From JACPPO01 sp965262505 (GTDB taxonomy: Bacteria > Acidobacteriota > Vicinamibacteria > Vicinamibacterales > UBA2999): a stretch of DNA of 64,000 nt. Below are positions 26,386-33,919 of this stretch, one piece after another. Location: contig CBDHFM010000022.1 in the NCBI GenBank assembly GCA_965262505.1, forward strand, positions 1 through 64,000. Direction: 5' to 3'. The notes beneath the pieces were generated by a model. It was not told the origin of the DNA and made no database searches. It worked only from the letters and a program-made list of their open reading frames with translations. Position 1 is the stretch's first letter. Each line of letters begins with the position of its first letter. The position numbers and the translations under genes were made by a program.

Positions 26386-26674
26386 CCTTCCCGTACTTAG
26401 CCTCTAGAAGCTCCAGGCCTTCGGCGAGAAGGCCTGGAATTTTTTTTCTGGTCTTAATCGAAAGCATTTCAAAACCATCGGCCGTGCTTTGGGTGACGCG
26501 TCTGTTGAATTGAACCTTGTCTCCTTCTGCCAGCCGATCGAATGTAACGCTTGTACGTTGTGACCGGTTAGTGGCTCTATTGCTGGCCTCTGGACTCGAC
26601 GCTTTCGGCTCCGGTTTCCCTTGGGGTTTGGTTTTACGTGGAGGCGGGGCGATATTTAAACCTTGATTTACCAT
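26381..26674 (-). CDS. ParB-like / ribbon-helix-helix partition partner
   Basis: The 97-residue product has a basic, Pro-rich N-terminal tail (MVNQGLNIAPPPRKTKPQGK) and a C-terminal segment (VQFNRRVTQSTADGFEMLSI, KTRKKIPGLLAEGLELL) compatible with a ribbon-helix-helix DNA-binding fold such as ParG-type partition proteins. Its start overlaps the parA stop by 7 bp. Base composition is clearly more AT-rich than the neighbours, pointing to transfer of the whole cassette. Confidence 0.65.
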   Translation of the reverse strand: MVNQGLNIAPPPRKTKPQGKPEPKASSPEASNRATNRSQRTSVTFDRLAEGDKVQFNRRVTQSTADGFEMLSIKTRKKIPGLLAEGLELLEAKYGKV

Positions 26675-27312
26675 GGTTTCTTGTGGTTCTGGTTGAGTTT
26701 GTCCACGATGGCTTGAGCCAGCGGCAGAACCTTGGATCTAATCGAAGGGTACGAAACTTCACTGGCCGCCCGGCCCGTATTGTGAGCCTGCCGGATAGAT
26801 GGTCTTTCAGGAAAAACAGGATCAAGCACATTGACGCGGGCTTTTTTTATGTATAACCGCGCGGCAGCCTCTTCCGAGGCTGAGCCGCCGGCCCTGCAAA
26901 ATATAAAAACAATCTGCTCTGAATTAATGCCTTGTTCTTCCAATTCATAGGCAGTTTCAATTTGCGGGTCCATATCATCGAGGCTGTATCCAGTGGGCAT
27001 GATGACCAGGTCAGACGCTTGTGCCATGGACATGCCGCGCCGTTCAGCAAACGCAGGACCATCCAAAACCATCAGATCGTAGTTTTCTGCATCATTAATG
27101 GCCCGGTCGACGGCGGCATATTTTTCAACGGGTATTTCTGGAGCGATGCCGTTTTGATCGCGACGAGCTTTCCACCTTGCTGTTGATCCCTGGCCTGTGT
27201 CCAGATCACCGATTTTAACAGCCCATCCAGCTTTCGCGTATTCAACAGCTATCAATCTAGAGAGGGCAGATTTACCCACACCGCCTTTCTGGGAAATTAG
27301 AGAAATTATCAT
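26668..27312 (-). CDS. parA: ParA-type partition ATPase
   Basis: The 214-residue product has the deviant Walker A (KGGVGKSALSRL, residues about 9-20), a Walker A' / B region (DLDTGQGS, MVLDGPA) and the DLVIMPTGYSLDD motif of small ParA (type Ib) proteins. It is the first gene of a two-gene cassette. The upstream operator repeats overlap its ribosome binding site, suggesting tight autoregulation. The cassette is more AT-rich than the surroundings. Confidence 0.88.
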   Translation of the reverse strand: MIISLISQKGGVGKSALSRLIAVEYAKAGWAVKIGDLDTGQGSTARWKARRDQNGIAPEIPVEKYAAVDRAINDAENYDLMVLDGPAFAERRGMSMAQASDLVIMPTGYSLDDMDPQIETAYELEEQGINSEQIVFIFCRAGGSASEEAAARLYIKKARVNVLDPVFPERPSIRQAHNTGRAASEVSYPSIRSKVLPLAQAIVDKLNQNHKKPW

Positions 27313-27314
27313 TT

Positions 27315-27353
27315 CCTAGAATCCTAGCATGGGACACTCCTAGAATCCTAGCA
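27315..27353. promoter_or_regulatory. Direct repeats CCTAGAATCCTAGCA upstream of parA
   Basis: Two identical 15-bp copies lie at 27315-27329 and 27339-27353, 24 bp apart, immediately upstream of the parA ATG on the minus strand. Each contains two CCTAG units. Position and repetition fit a binding site for the small partition protein. The stretch 27354-27629 beyond it shows no convincing gene. Confidence 0.6.
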
Positions 27354-27629
27354 CTTGACACCCGCAAAGCGTCCGGCTGCGCTTACTGGTGCTGCGGCGA
27401 TGCCGCCATGGTCTGGAGACGCGATTACGGCTTCCGCGCGGCGGTCATGCCGACGACCTTTCTCCTTAGGCTGAGGGGATGCGACAGGACGTGTGCCGGC
27501 CGTCGGCCGCAACGGTGTCCACGTTGAGCACGGGCTCGCCATTCACGAGGGTTTCCCGTATCATGCGGCGATTTCCCCTGAGCGTGGTTTACTGAAACAT
27601 TCGGAAGTCTCTATCTTGATTTTTGAACA

Positions 27630-28619
27630 ATGAGCGGCCCCTCTCGACCGGTCAGCGGGTTCGTTCCCATCGGCGACGTGGTCGCCGGTGTCGAACTACC
27701 AGCCGGTCGCGCCCTGACGCCAGCCGCGCCCCAGGCGCGGCACCACTTCACCACGCTGCGCCAGGTTAATCAGCTCATCGAGGCGAGCGAGGCCGACGCC
27801 GACCTCGGCTTCATGGCGCGGCTGCTCGCGCTGTGTTCATTGCCGCGCACCAACCCCGGCGACCAGAAAGAGTACATCCGGCGCAACGGGCCGTACGCCC
27901 TGGGGATGGTCGCGGGGCTAGGAAACAAATTACCCTTCGGCACCCTGCCGCGGCTGCTCCTGGCGTGGGTCTGCACCGAGGCGGTGCGGACGCAGCGCCG
28001 CGAGCTGGTCCTCGGCCGGTCCCTGTATGAGTTCATGCGAAAACTTGGCATGGACGATCGCAGCGGGAGCGTCCGAGGGGATCGGACACGGCTCAAGAAT
28101 CAAATGCGCCGGCTGTTCGGGTGCACGGTCACATTGGTCTATGAGGACGCACAGCGCGAACTGCGAGTGAGTTCACTCGTGGCGGATCGCGCGGAATATT
28201 GGTGGAGCCCGCGCCAGCCCGACGAGCCCTCGTTGTGGGACAGCACGATCCGGCTCGGGGAAGAATTTTTCAACGAGATCATCGCGCATCCGATCCCGCT
28301 CGATCTGAACACCCTCAAGGCGCTCAAGCGGTCGCCGCTCGGCCTCGATCTGTACTTCTGGCTCGTCTATCGTACCTTCTCACTCAGGCGCCCGCTGCGC
28401 CTCTCCTGGCGGCAGCTCTACCACCAGTTCGGATCAGACCCGGCCAAAGCGGGCGACAAGGCCACCCTCAGCAACTTCCGCACGGACTGTTTGCGCGAGC
28501 TGAAAAAAATCAACCGCGCCTGGCCGGACCTGCACTACCAGACGGTCAAGGGGGCGCTGCTGCTCTCGCCATCACCGCCGCGCATCCCACCGGCACCACT
28601 CCGACTCATCAACGACTAA
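27630..28619 (+). CDS. repA: RepA-type plasmid replication initiator 1
   Basis: The 329-residue product belongs to the plasmid-encoded RepA family (PF04796-like). Diagnostic segments are RHHFTTLRQVNQLIEASEAD, FMARLLALCSLPRTNPGDQK, YIRRNGPYALGM, LPRLLLAWVCTEAVRTQRRE, SLYEFMRKLG, RSPLGLDLYFWLVYRTFSLR and the C-terminal LRELKKINRAWPDLHYQTVK. Initiators of this family bind iterons and open the origin. It appears complete, with an iteron origin about 180 bp downstream. Two paralogues lie at 38794 and 42766. Confidence 0.88.
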   Translation: MSGPSRPVSGFVPIGDVVAGVELPAGRALTPAAPQARHHFTTLRQVNQLIEASEADADLGFMARLLALCSLPRTNPGDQKEYIRRNGPYALGMVAGLGNKLPFGTLPRLLLAWVCTEAVRTQRRELVLGRSLYEFMRKLGMDDRSGSVRGDRTRLKNQMRRLFGCTVTLVYEDAQRELRVSSLVADRAEYWWSPRQPDEPSLWDSTIRLGEEFFNEIIAHPIPLDLNTLKALKRSPLGLDLYFWLVYRTFSLRRPLRLSWRQLYHQFGSDPAKAGDKATLSNFRTDCLRELKKINRAWPDLHYQTVKGALLLSPSPPRIPPAPLRLIND

Positions 28620-28759
28620 GTCAGCGCGCCGCGAGGTTGCCCAGTGACAGGTGATCACTGGCCCCGGCACCTATTTGCCCCCAATCGCCCGGCTTTCGCG
28701 GCTCCTGGGGCCGCTCAGCGCCGGCCCCGGAACTCTTGGGCGCGACTACTAGGCCGTGG

Positions 28760-28913
28760 TTTTCCACAAACGCCTGTGATTTTAGAAGTTTTCCATCGGT
28801 GAAACACCATTCCTCTAAACACTCGAACTATCGGTGAAACACCATGCTACGACCCCTCGAACTATCGGTGAAACACCATGCTACGACCCCTCGAATTATC
28901 GGTGAAACACCAT
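28760..28913. other. Iteron origin oriV1 of repA1
   Basis: Four direct copies of ATCGGTGAAACACCAT begin at 28795, 28830, 28864 and 28898 (34-35-bp period). A DnaA-box-like TTTTCCACA lies at 28760-28768, followed by CTGTGAT. This is the classic layout of an iteron-controlled origin. Just beyond is a conserved AAGTACGTACAGGCC segment also present after oriV2. Related layouts with different cores are at 39721-39842 and 42464-42583. Confidence 0.8.
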
Positions 28914-29326
28914 GCCTGTACATATAGTACAGATCAAGTAGTACAACCCGGCAAGTACGTACAGGCCGTTGGCCTGTTCATCTTCGGGTTTAGAAGAACT
29001 GAAAAACCGGCCGACCCAACTTGAGAATAAAGAAATCATGGGCAGCCGGACAGAGGTGACAGAGGTGGCCCCCGGTGCCGGCGCGGGGTCTGTGCCTGTG
29101 CGCACCGTCCCATAACCCGCTTTATATTACGCATAACCATGATAGTGAAAGACCTCCAGCTGCCCAGCGTAGGTGCGTCGTCCTGGAGATCCGGAAGGGG
29201 CAGGCGAGGTGGGTGAGCGGTTCAGATGGCCGGCGACAGATTCAGTTCATCAACAAGCCGTTCGGGGTGGCTGCATGAGACGGCGCCTGCTCGACCCGAC
29301 CCATCGCTCACCTGCCTCTTTTTAAG
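28914..29326. other. Region after oriV1 with a repeated segment
   Basis: No intact gene is visible. The AT-rich part near 28914-29040 probably belongs to the origin. A segment at 29115-29176 (around GACCTCCAGCTGCCCAGCGT) repeats 20645-20705. A frame at about 29180-29278 ends VVLEIRKGQARWVSGSDGRR, QIQFINKPFGVAA and may be the tail of an unknown gene. Confidence 0.4.
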
Positions 29327-29328
29327 TC

Positions 29329-29532
29329 GTGTCGGCCGAGTCGGCCATCGGCCGCCCCACGGCGACCGCGCGGAAGCTAGTTGAGGCGTCCGTCAGCGAC
29401 AACACCCGCCGCACTTACGCCGGCGCCCTCAGCCAGCTCGATGCCTGGCTCAACGACCGACCGCTCGATGATGCGGCCCTGGCCGCTCCCGCTGCCGGTC
29501 GACATACACATCCTCAACGACCTGGCCGATAA
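29329..29532 (+). pseudogene. Tyrosine recombinase N-terminal scrap
   Basis: About 55 codons encode ARKLVEASVSDNTRRTYAGA, then LSQLDAWLNDRPLDDAALA, the SAM-like core-binding domain at the start of phage-type integrases. The catalytic domain is missing; the frame degenerates and stops. A different recombinase lineage from the other integrases here. Confidence 0.6.
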
Positions 29533-29561
29533 GCAAAGCAACGACAGTCTGCGCGAGTCCG

Positions 29562-29825
29562 ATGCTCCGACGGTTCATCTTTCTTCTTCTTGTCGCGGGT
29601 GTTTCTGGAACAGCGGGGCTGTCGATCGGACTCCTCTACGCGCCGGCACCTGGGGAGGACACCCGCGAAATACTCTCGGCCATCTTTGACGAGTACGAAA
29701 CGACGTTCAACGAGCTGCACGAGCTGTTTGAGCTATTCGACCGAAGCCGTCAAGCGCTGGGCGATGCCGTCGATGCGGTTACCGAGACGGTGAACGCCGC
29801 AGGTACACCCGACCCCGACGAGTAG
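29562..29825 (+). CDS. YtxH-like small membrane protein
   Basis: The 87-residue product has one N-terminal membrane segment (MLRRFIFLLLVAGVSGTAGL), directly followed by LLYAPAPGEDTREILSA, the glycine/pro-rich motif of YtxH-domain proteins, and a helical tail. YtxH proteins are envelope-stress or general-stress proteins of unclear mechanism. It starts inside the decayed integrase and ends next to the IS5 element. Confidence 0.6.
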   Translation: MLRRFIFLLLVAGVSGTAGLSIGLLYAPAPGEDTREILSAIFDEYETTFNELHELFELFDRSRQALGDAVDAVTETVNAAGTPDPDE

Positions 29826-29826
29826 C

Positions 29827-30870
29827 GGCGTTGTTGCATGAATAAATTTTGGCCCGCAACTACCCCCCACCCGCGGGCCCTCACCGACCGATGGCGTACG
29901 AGTCTGGCCTTCCCAGGTCGGTCATCTGATTCAAGACGTTGCACGCGACGAGTGCTTCGGCTACCTGCCCCGCTGGACTGCGAGCCCGAAGCGCACCCCC
30001 AAAGATCGACTTGTACCGGAAGAAGGCATTCTCCACGCGGGCCTGCTGATGGTAGGCAGACGCTTTCTTCCACCGACGGCGTCCGATCTCCTTGACCTTC
30101 TTGATCGTGCGATCGCGAGCGCTCGACCGCGGCCCCCGGCGCGACACGGTGGCTGTCGTGGCCGGCGGAACCACGACCTGCGCATCACGTGCGCCCGCGG
30201 ATTCGTAGAAGGCGATCGTGTCGTAAGCCGCGTCCGCCGTGACGCGGGCGATGTCGCCGACCACGGCCTCGATCAGATCGGTGCCAGTCGTGGCGTCATC
30301 GACATTCGCGTCGGTCAAGGCGTGGGCGAGGATCACACCCGAACCGTCGACTCCGAGATGTAGCTTCTTCCAGCCTCGCCTTCCCCGGCCTCCATGTTGC
30401 ACCGCGGCCCATTCACCTTCGCCCACGATCGAGAGTCCGGTGCTGTCGACGATGAGATGCGTGCCCGCGCCCGCCGGAGCGCGACGAAACGTGGGGTCGA
30501 GATGCTGACCACGCCGTGAGAGCGTCGTGTGATCGGGTGCCGAGAGGTCAAGGTCCAACATCCAGAAGATCGACGTCAAGAAGCCCTCAGGCTGGCGCAG
30601 TGGCAGGTGGAAGATGAGACGGAGCGTCAGTGCGGTTTCGATCGCGAGGTCCGAGTACTGCAGCTGCCCTCCACGCTTGCCGCCGCCCGCCGCCGCCCAC
30701 GTGGTGATCGCCTCCGGTGCGAGCCACAGGGTGACGTCGCCTCGCTGGACCAGCGCTCGATCGTACGCCGGCCAGTTACCGACGTGGTATTTCGTCTTAT
30801 ACTTCGGATGGACTCTCGACTTCACGTCGAGATCATGCGCCTTCGGCCGTCACGATAGCCAGGGCACCGA
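29827..30870 (-). mobile_element. IS5-family insertion sequence
   Basis: The element carries one transposase gene. The left end near 29827 (GGCGTTGTTGCATGAATAAA) resembles IS5-group ends. I could not find a clear matching repeat on the right, so the right boundary is approximate and that end may be degraded. Confidence 0.55.
29881..30825 (-). CDS. IS5-family DDE transposase
   Basis: The 314-residue product has the IS5 N-terminal signature (YKTKYHVGNWPAYDRALVQR, LQYSDLAIETALTLRLIFHL, LSAPDHTTLSRRGQ) and the DDE core: first Asp in HLIVDSTGLSIVGEGEW, second Asp in VTADAAYDT, and Glu in RVENAFFRYKSIFG. The conserved HxxR...E arrangement at the end is present (ARVENAFFRYK). It appears intact. Confidence 0.88.
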   Translation of the reverse strand: MKSRVHPKYKTKYHVGNWPAYDRALVQRGDVTLWLAPEAITTWAAAGGGKRGGQLQYSDLAIETALTLRLIFHLPLRQPEGFLTSIFWMLDLDLSAPDHTTLSRRGQHLDPTFRRAPAGAGTHLIVDSTGLSIVGEGEWAAVQHGGRGRRGWKKLHLGVDGSGVILAHALTDANVDDATTGTDLIEAVVGDIARVTADAAYDTIAFYESAGARDAQVVVPPATTATVSRRGPRSSARDRTIKKVKEIGRRRWKKASAYHQQARVENAFFRYKSIFGGALRARSPAGQVAEALVACNVLNQMTDLGRPDSYAIGR

Positions 30871-30904
30871 CGGTCGCTCGCCGAGAGGCTGGACCCGTGC
30901 ACCA

Positions 30905-31212
30905 ACGCCGCGGATCGGCGTCGGCGTCACGACGGGTTCCGGGGTGGTCACGCTGGCGTTCAGGCCGGGGCCGTCCACGGACGGCTGTCTCGGTCCGGCA
31001 GGTTCCCGTTCAGAGAGAGGGGTACAACGAGGGAAGCCAACGCGGGTGCTTGTCAACAAGCCATGTATACTGAAGCAGTTGCACGCGATCGGCGGCGACC
31101 ATCACCGTAGCGGCCGGCCGTGGCTACGTTGCGTACGAAGGCGGGCGAAAGTGCATTCTCGAGCCGTCGGTCTCGGGGTCTCGGTTCGCGCTGTTGTGTC
31201 GGGAGCGTCATG
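30905..31212. repeat. About 300-bp direct repeat, copy 1
   Basis: This segment matches 49044-49351 at high identity in the same orientation (for example both contain GGGTTCCGGGGTGGTCACGC and GAAGCAGTTGCACGCGATCG). No coding function is apparent on either strand. Here it precedes a partial copy of the methyltransferase gene and the exosortase operon; the other copy precedes integrase pair 2. Confidence 0.75.
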
Positions 31213-31410
31213 ATGAGAAGTCATATTCGCGGCGCACCTTCCGGCGAATGCTCACGCGGGCGGGCGTTCAGATGACAGCCGAAACGGGTATTCTCTTTGT
31301 CCCATGGTGGCTGCGCATGGTTGATCTTGGCCTGTGATACGTGGGCGCGTCCGCTGAGCCGGTTCACGGGCCTCGCCGTCGCGCCGTTTCAACACCTCTC
31401 CCTCCCCGCT
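31213..31410 (+). pseudogene. Partial duplicate of the methyltransferase C-terminus
   Basis: The sequence is a diverged copy of about 32188-32385: both encode SYSRRTFRRMLTRAG-like, TAETGILF and WARPLSR.TGLAVAPF segments. Small indels break the frame and the 5' two thirds of the gene are absent. It lies about 360 bp upstream of the intact gene. From 31411 to 31571 I see no further gene. Confidence 0.7.
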
Positions 31411-31571
31411 AGAGATCGCCAGTGGCCACGACGCGTCGGTGTTCCCCCGGCGCGCGCGGCTGGCGAATCCGCCGCACGCCGACAACGGACTGATCGACCA
31501 CGCGCAACCTCCGACCTTGACGCCCATGTGGGCACGGTGATGGCCAGTCCGGGTCACCATCGCCGCGGAAG

Positions 31572-32471
31572 TTGGCGATCGCGGTGACGCCCCCTGAGGC
31601 GGCGGTGAGACACGACACAGCCGACCTGGCGGGTGAGAGTGAGAGCGCTGGTGCGGATGAGGCGCGTGCGTACTGCGATTTCTGGGCGGATGTCGGCTCG
31701 ACGTTTCCGGATCTGCACGGGGCGCGGTCGACGGCGCAGTATCTCGAGGATGAGCAATGGTTGTTCCAAACCCATCTGGCGCCGCTGGAGGGGCTGTGTA
31801 TTCTGAAGACCGATCTCTGGGATGAGGCGAAGAATACGCGCATCCTGCGCTGGGCCGCCGCAGCCGGGAGCCGCACCTTTGGCGTCGACATCTCACCCGA
31901 GATCGTCCGGGGCGCCCGCCGGAACTTCGAGGAACGGAGCCTGACGTTGCACGGCGTACGGTCCGATGTGCGGACGCTCCCGTTCCAATCCGGGAGCTTC
32001 GACGCGGTCTACTCCATGGGGACGGTTGAGCACTTCGCGGACACGGACGGGGCCGTGCGGGAGATTTTCCGCGTGGTGCGGCCGGGCGGCCGCGTGGTCA
32101 TCGGGGTGCCGAATCGCTGGGACCCCTTCCTGCGCCCGCTCCTCGTGGTGCTGCTGTACCGGCTCGGGCTGTATAGGTACGGCTACGAGAAGTCGTATTC
32201 GCGGCGCACCTTCCGGCGGATGCTCACGCGGGCGGGCTTTGAGGTGACGGCCGAAACCGGTATTCTCTTCATGCCGGGGTGGTTGCGGATGCTCGATCTG
32301 GCTTGCTATACGTGGGCGCGCCCGCTGAGCCGGCTCACGGGCCTCGCCGTCGCGCCGTTCCATCACCTGTCGCGGTGGCTGCCCTGGCTGCGCCGGCACG
32401 GGTATCTGCTGACGACAGTCGCGGTTCGGCCAGAGGCGTCGGACGCACCCTCACCACGGAGGTCGCCATGA
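31572..32471 (+). CDS. SAM-dependent methyltransferase
   Basis: The about 299-residue product is a class I methyltransferase: the segment WAAAAGSRTFGVDISPEIVR holds the acidic loop that binds the ribose of SAM, and SFDAVYSMGTVEHFADTDGA with IFRVVRPGGRVVIGVPN forms motifs II-III of the Methyltransf_11 group. It lacks a typical GxGxG in motif I (LKTDLWDEAKN). The start is uncertain: a TTG at 31572 or a GTG at 31584. The stop overlaps the exosortase ATG (ATGA), so it is the first gene of a three-gene operon and probably modifies a glycan or lipid carrier, but the substrate is unknown. Confidence 0.82.
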   Translation: MAIAVTPPEAAVRHDTADLAGESESAGADEARAYCDFWADVGSTFPDLHGARSTAQYLEDEQWLFQTHLAPLEGLCILKTDLWDEAKNTRILRWAAAAGSRTFGVDISPEIVRGARRNFEERSLTLHGVRSDVRTLPFQSGSFDAVYSMGTVEHFADTDGAVREIFRVVRPGGRVVIGVPNRWDPFLRPLLVVLLYRLGLYRYGYEKSYSRRTFRRMLTRAGFEVTAETGILFMPGWLRMLDLACYTWARPLSRLTGLAVAPFHHLSRWLPWLRRHGYLLTTVAVRPEASDAPSPRRSP

Positions 32472-33913
32472 CCACGGACTCACAGACGCGCCCGCCTGAT
32501 CCGGCGTCAGGGGTGTTCCGCTTCGCGCTGACGGGCGGAGCGTGGTTTATCGGCCTGTTCGGGCTGATGCGGCTCGGCTGGGTGGAACGCCAGATCCTCG
32601 TACCCTTTGCCCAGCTCCAGGAACGCGTGGCCGATCAGCTCACCGGGGTGCAGACCGACGCGGTCTACGTCGATGCGAGCTGTAGCGGGGGCGACGCCAT
32701 GGCGCTCTGCCTGGGGGCGGTCCTGGCGTTTCCGGCCACGTGGTCGGCGCGGCTGCGCGGCGCCGGCGTCGGGCTGCTGGTGATCGCGGCCTTCAACACC
32801 GTGCGCATCGGCAACTTGTCGCTGGTGGCGGCCTACCCCACGCTTCTCGACCTCCTTCATGTCTATATCTGGCCGGCCATCCTCATTGTGGTGGCGGTCG
32901 TCTATGTATACGCCTGGATGCGTCGGCAGATGGATCCAGCGGCCCGCGGCGCCAGCCCGGATCTCGGCGGTGCCTGGCACGGCCCTGCCCGGCGGTTTCT
33001 ACTGCTCACCGTCATGGGCGTCGCGGTCTACTTCGCGGCGGCCGGGTGGATGAACGAAAGTGCCCTGCTGCGCACGCTGGGCGTCTGGGTAGCGATGACC
33101 GGCGCCGGCATCCTGGCGACACTCGGGGTGTCGGCCACGGCCTCAGGGAACATCGTCACGACGACGCACGGGGCGTTTATTGTGACCCAGGAGTGTATTG
33201 CCACCCCCCTGATTCCCGTCTACCTGGCCGGCGCGCTGGCGGTACCTCTCGCGCGGTGGCGGCGCGTGGCCGCGCTGGGCGCGGCACCGGCGATCTTTTT
33301 CCTCGTGGGCGTGGCCCGGCTCCTGGTGCTCGCGCTCCCGACGACCCTGGTCGCCTCGCACACCATCGCCATCCATGCCTTCTCACAGGTGCTGGTCGCG
33401 GGCCTCCTCGTAGCCGGGCTGGCGGTGCTGTCCGCCCGATCGGTCGGCCGCCCGCACCCCGCGCGGCGGGCCGTGGGGGCGATCGGTGTCGGCATCGTTG
33501 CGGCGGTGGCGGTGGGTCCCCTCTGGAACGACCTCCTGCACCGGGCGGTGGACGGGGGGCAGGTGCTCCTCCAGCACGGCGGCCACCGGCCTGTTGACGA
33601 TCCGCAAGGGGCGCTCGCGATCCTTGCGGCGCTCCAACTCGGCCTGTGCGCTGCGTTCTGGGTGGCCGTTGGGGCGCGCGGGCCCTGGCGGCGCCTGGTT
33701 CTCGGGATCGTGGGGCTGGCGGGGCTGCAGCTCACGGTCGTGCTGGGGCTCGGCGAGTTGTCGCACCATCTGGGGTTCGCCCCCCACGTGAGCCTGATCC
33801 GTGCCTGGGGCGTCGTCGCGCCGCTGGCGGTCGTCTGGGTGCTGCGGCGGCCGCGCCTCACGGTCTCACTACCCGCACCCGTGCCCGCGCGGCCGCTGCC
33901 GCAGCCCAGCTAG
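32468..33913 (+). CDS. Tandem exosortase/archaeosortase-like membrane protein
   Basis: Exosortases are polytopic membrane transpeptidases that cut C-terminal sorting signals of secreted proteins, using a Cys-Arg-His triad. This 481-residue protein has about a dozen membrane segments and two triads: Cys72 (DASCSGGDAM), Arg113 (FNTVRIGN), His131 (LLHVYIW), and Cys243 (TQECIATPLI), Arg284 (VGVARLLVL), His303 (AIHAFSQV). Spacing is the same in both halves (41 and 18-19 residues). A typical exosortase has one such unit. The start ATG at 32468 overlaps the methyltransferase stop. A probable substrate is at 46332-48332. The second unit is more diverged. Confidence 0.8.
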   Translation: MTTDSQTRPPDPASGVFRFALTGGAWFIGLFGLMRLGWVERQILVPFAQLQERVADQLTGVQTDAVYVDASCSGGDAMALCLGAVLAFPATWSARLRGAGVGLLVIAAFNTVRIGNLSLVAAYPTLLDLLHVYIWPAILIVVAVVYVYAWMRRQMDPAARGASPDLGGAWHGPARRFLLLTVMGVAVYFAAAGWMNESALLRTLGVWVAMTGAGILATLGVSATASGNIVTTTHGAFIVTQECIATPLIPVYLAGALAVPLARWRRVAALGAAPAIFFLVGVARLLVLALPTTLVASHTIAIHAFSQVLVAGLLVAGLAVLSARSVGRPHPARRAVGAIGVGIVAAVAVGPLWNDLLHRAVDGGQVLLQHGGHRPVDDPQGALAILAALQLGLCAAFWVAVGARGPWRRLVLGIVGLAGLQLTVVLGLGELSHHLGFAPHVSLIRAWGVVAPLAVVWVLRRPRLTVSLPAPVPARPLPQPS

Positions 33914-33919
33914 GGAACC

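Noticed and set aside
28795..28913. Possible CRISPR array
   Set aside because: The 16-bp repeats have about 18-bp, nearly identical spacers and lie beside RepA with a DnaA box; they are iterons. No cas genes are present.
31252..31896. Long minus-strand ORFs opposite the methyltransferase region
   Set aside because: Antisense shadows of the methyltransferase and its partial duplicate; no motifs.
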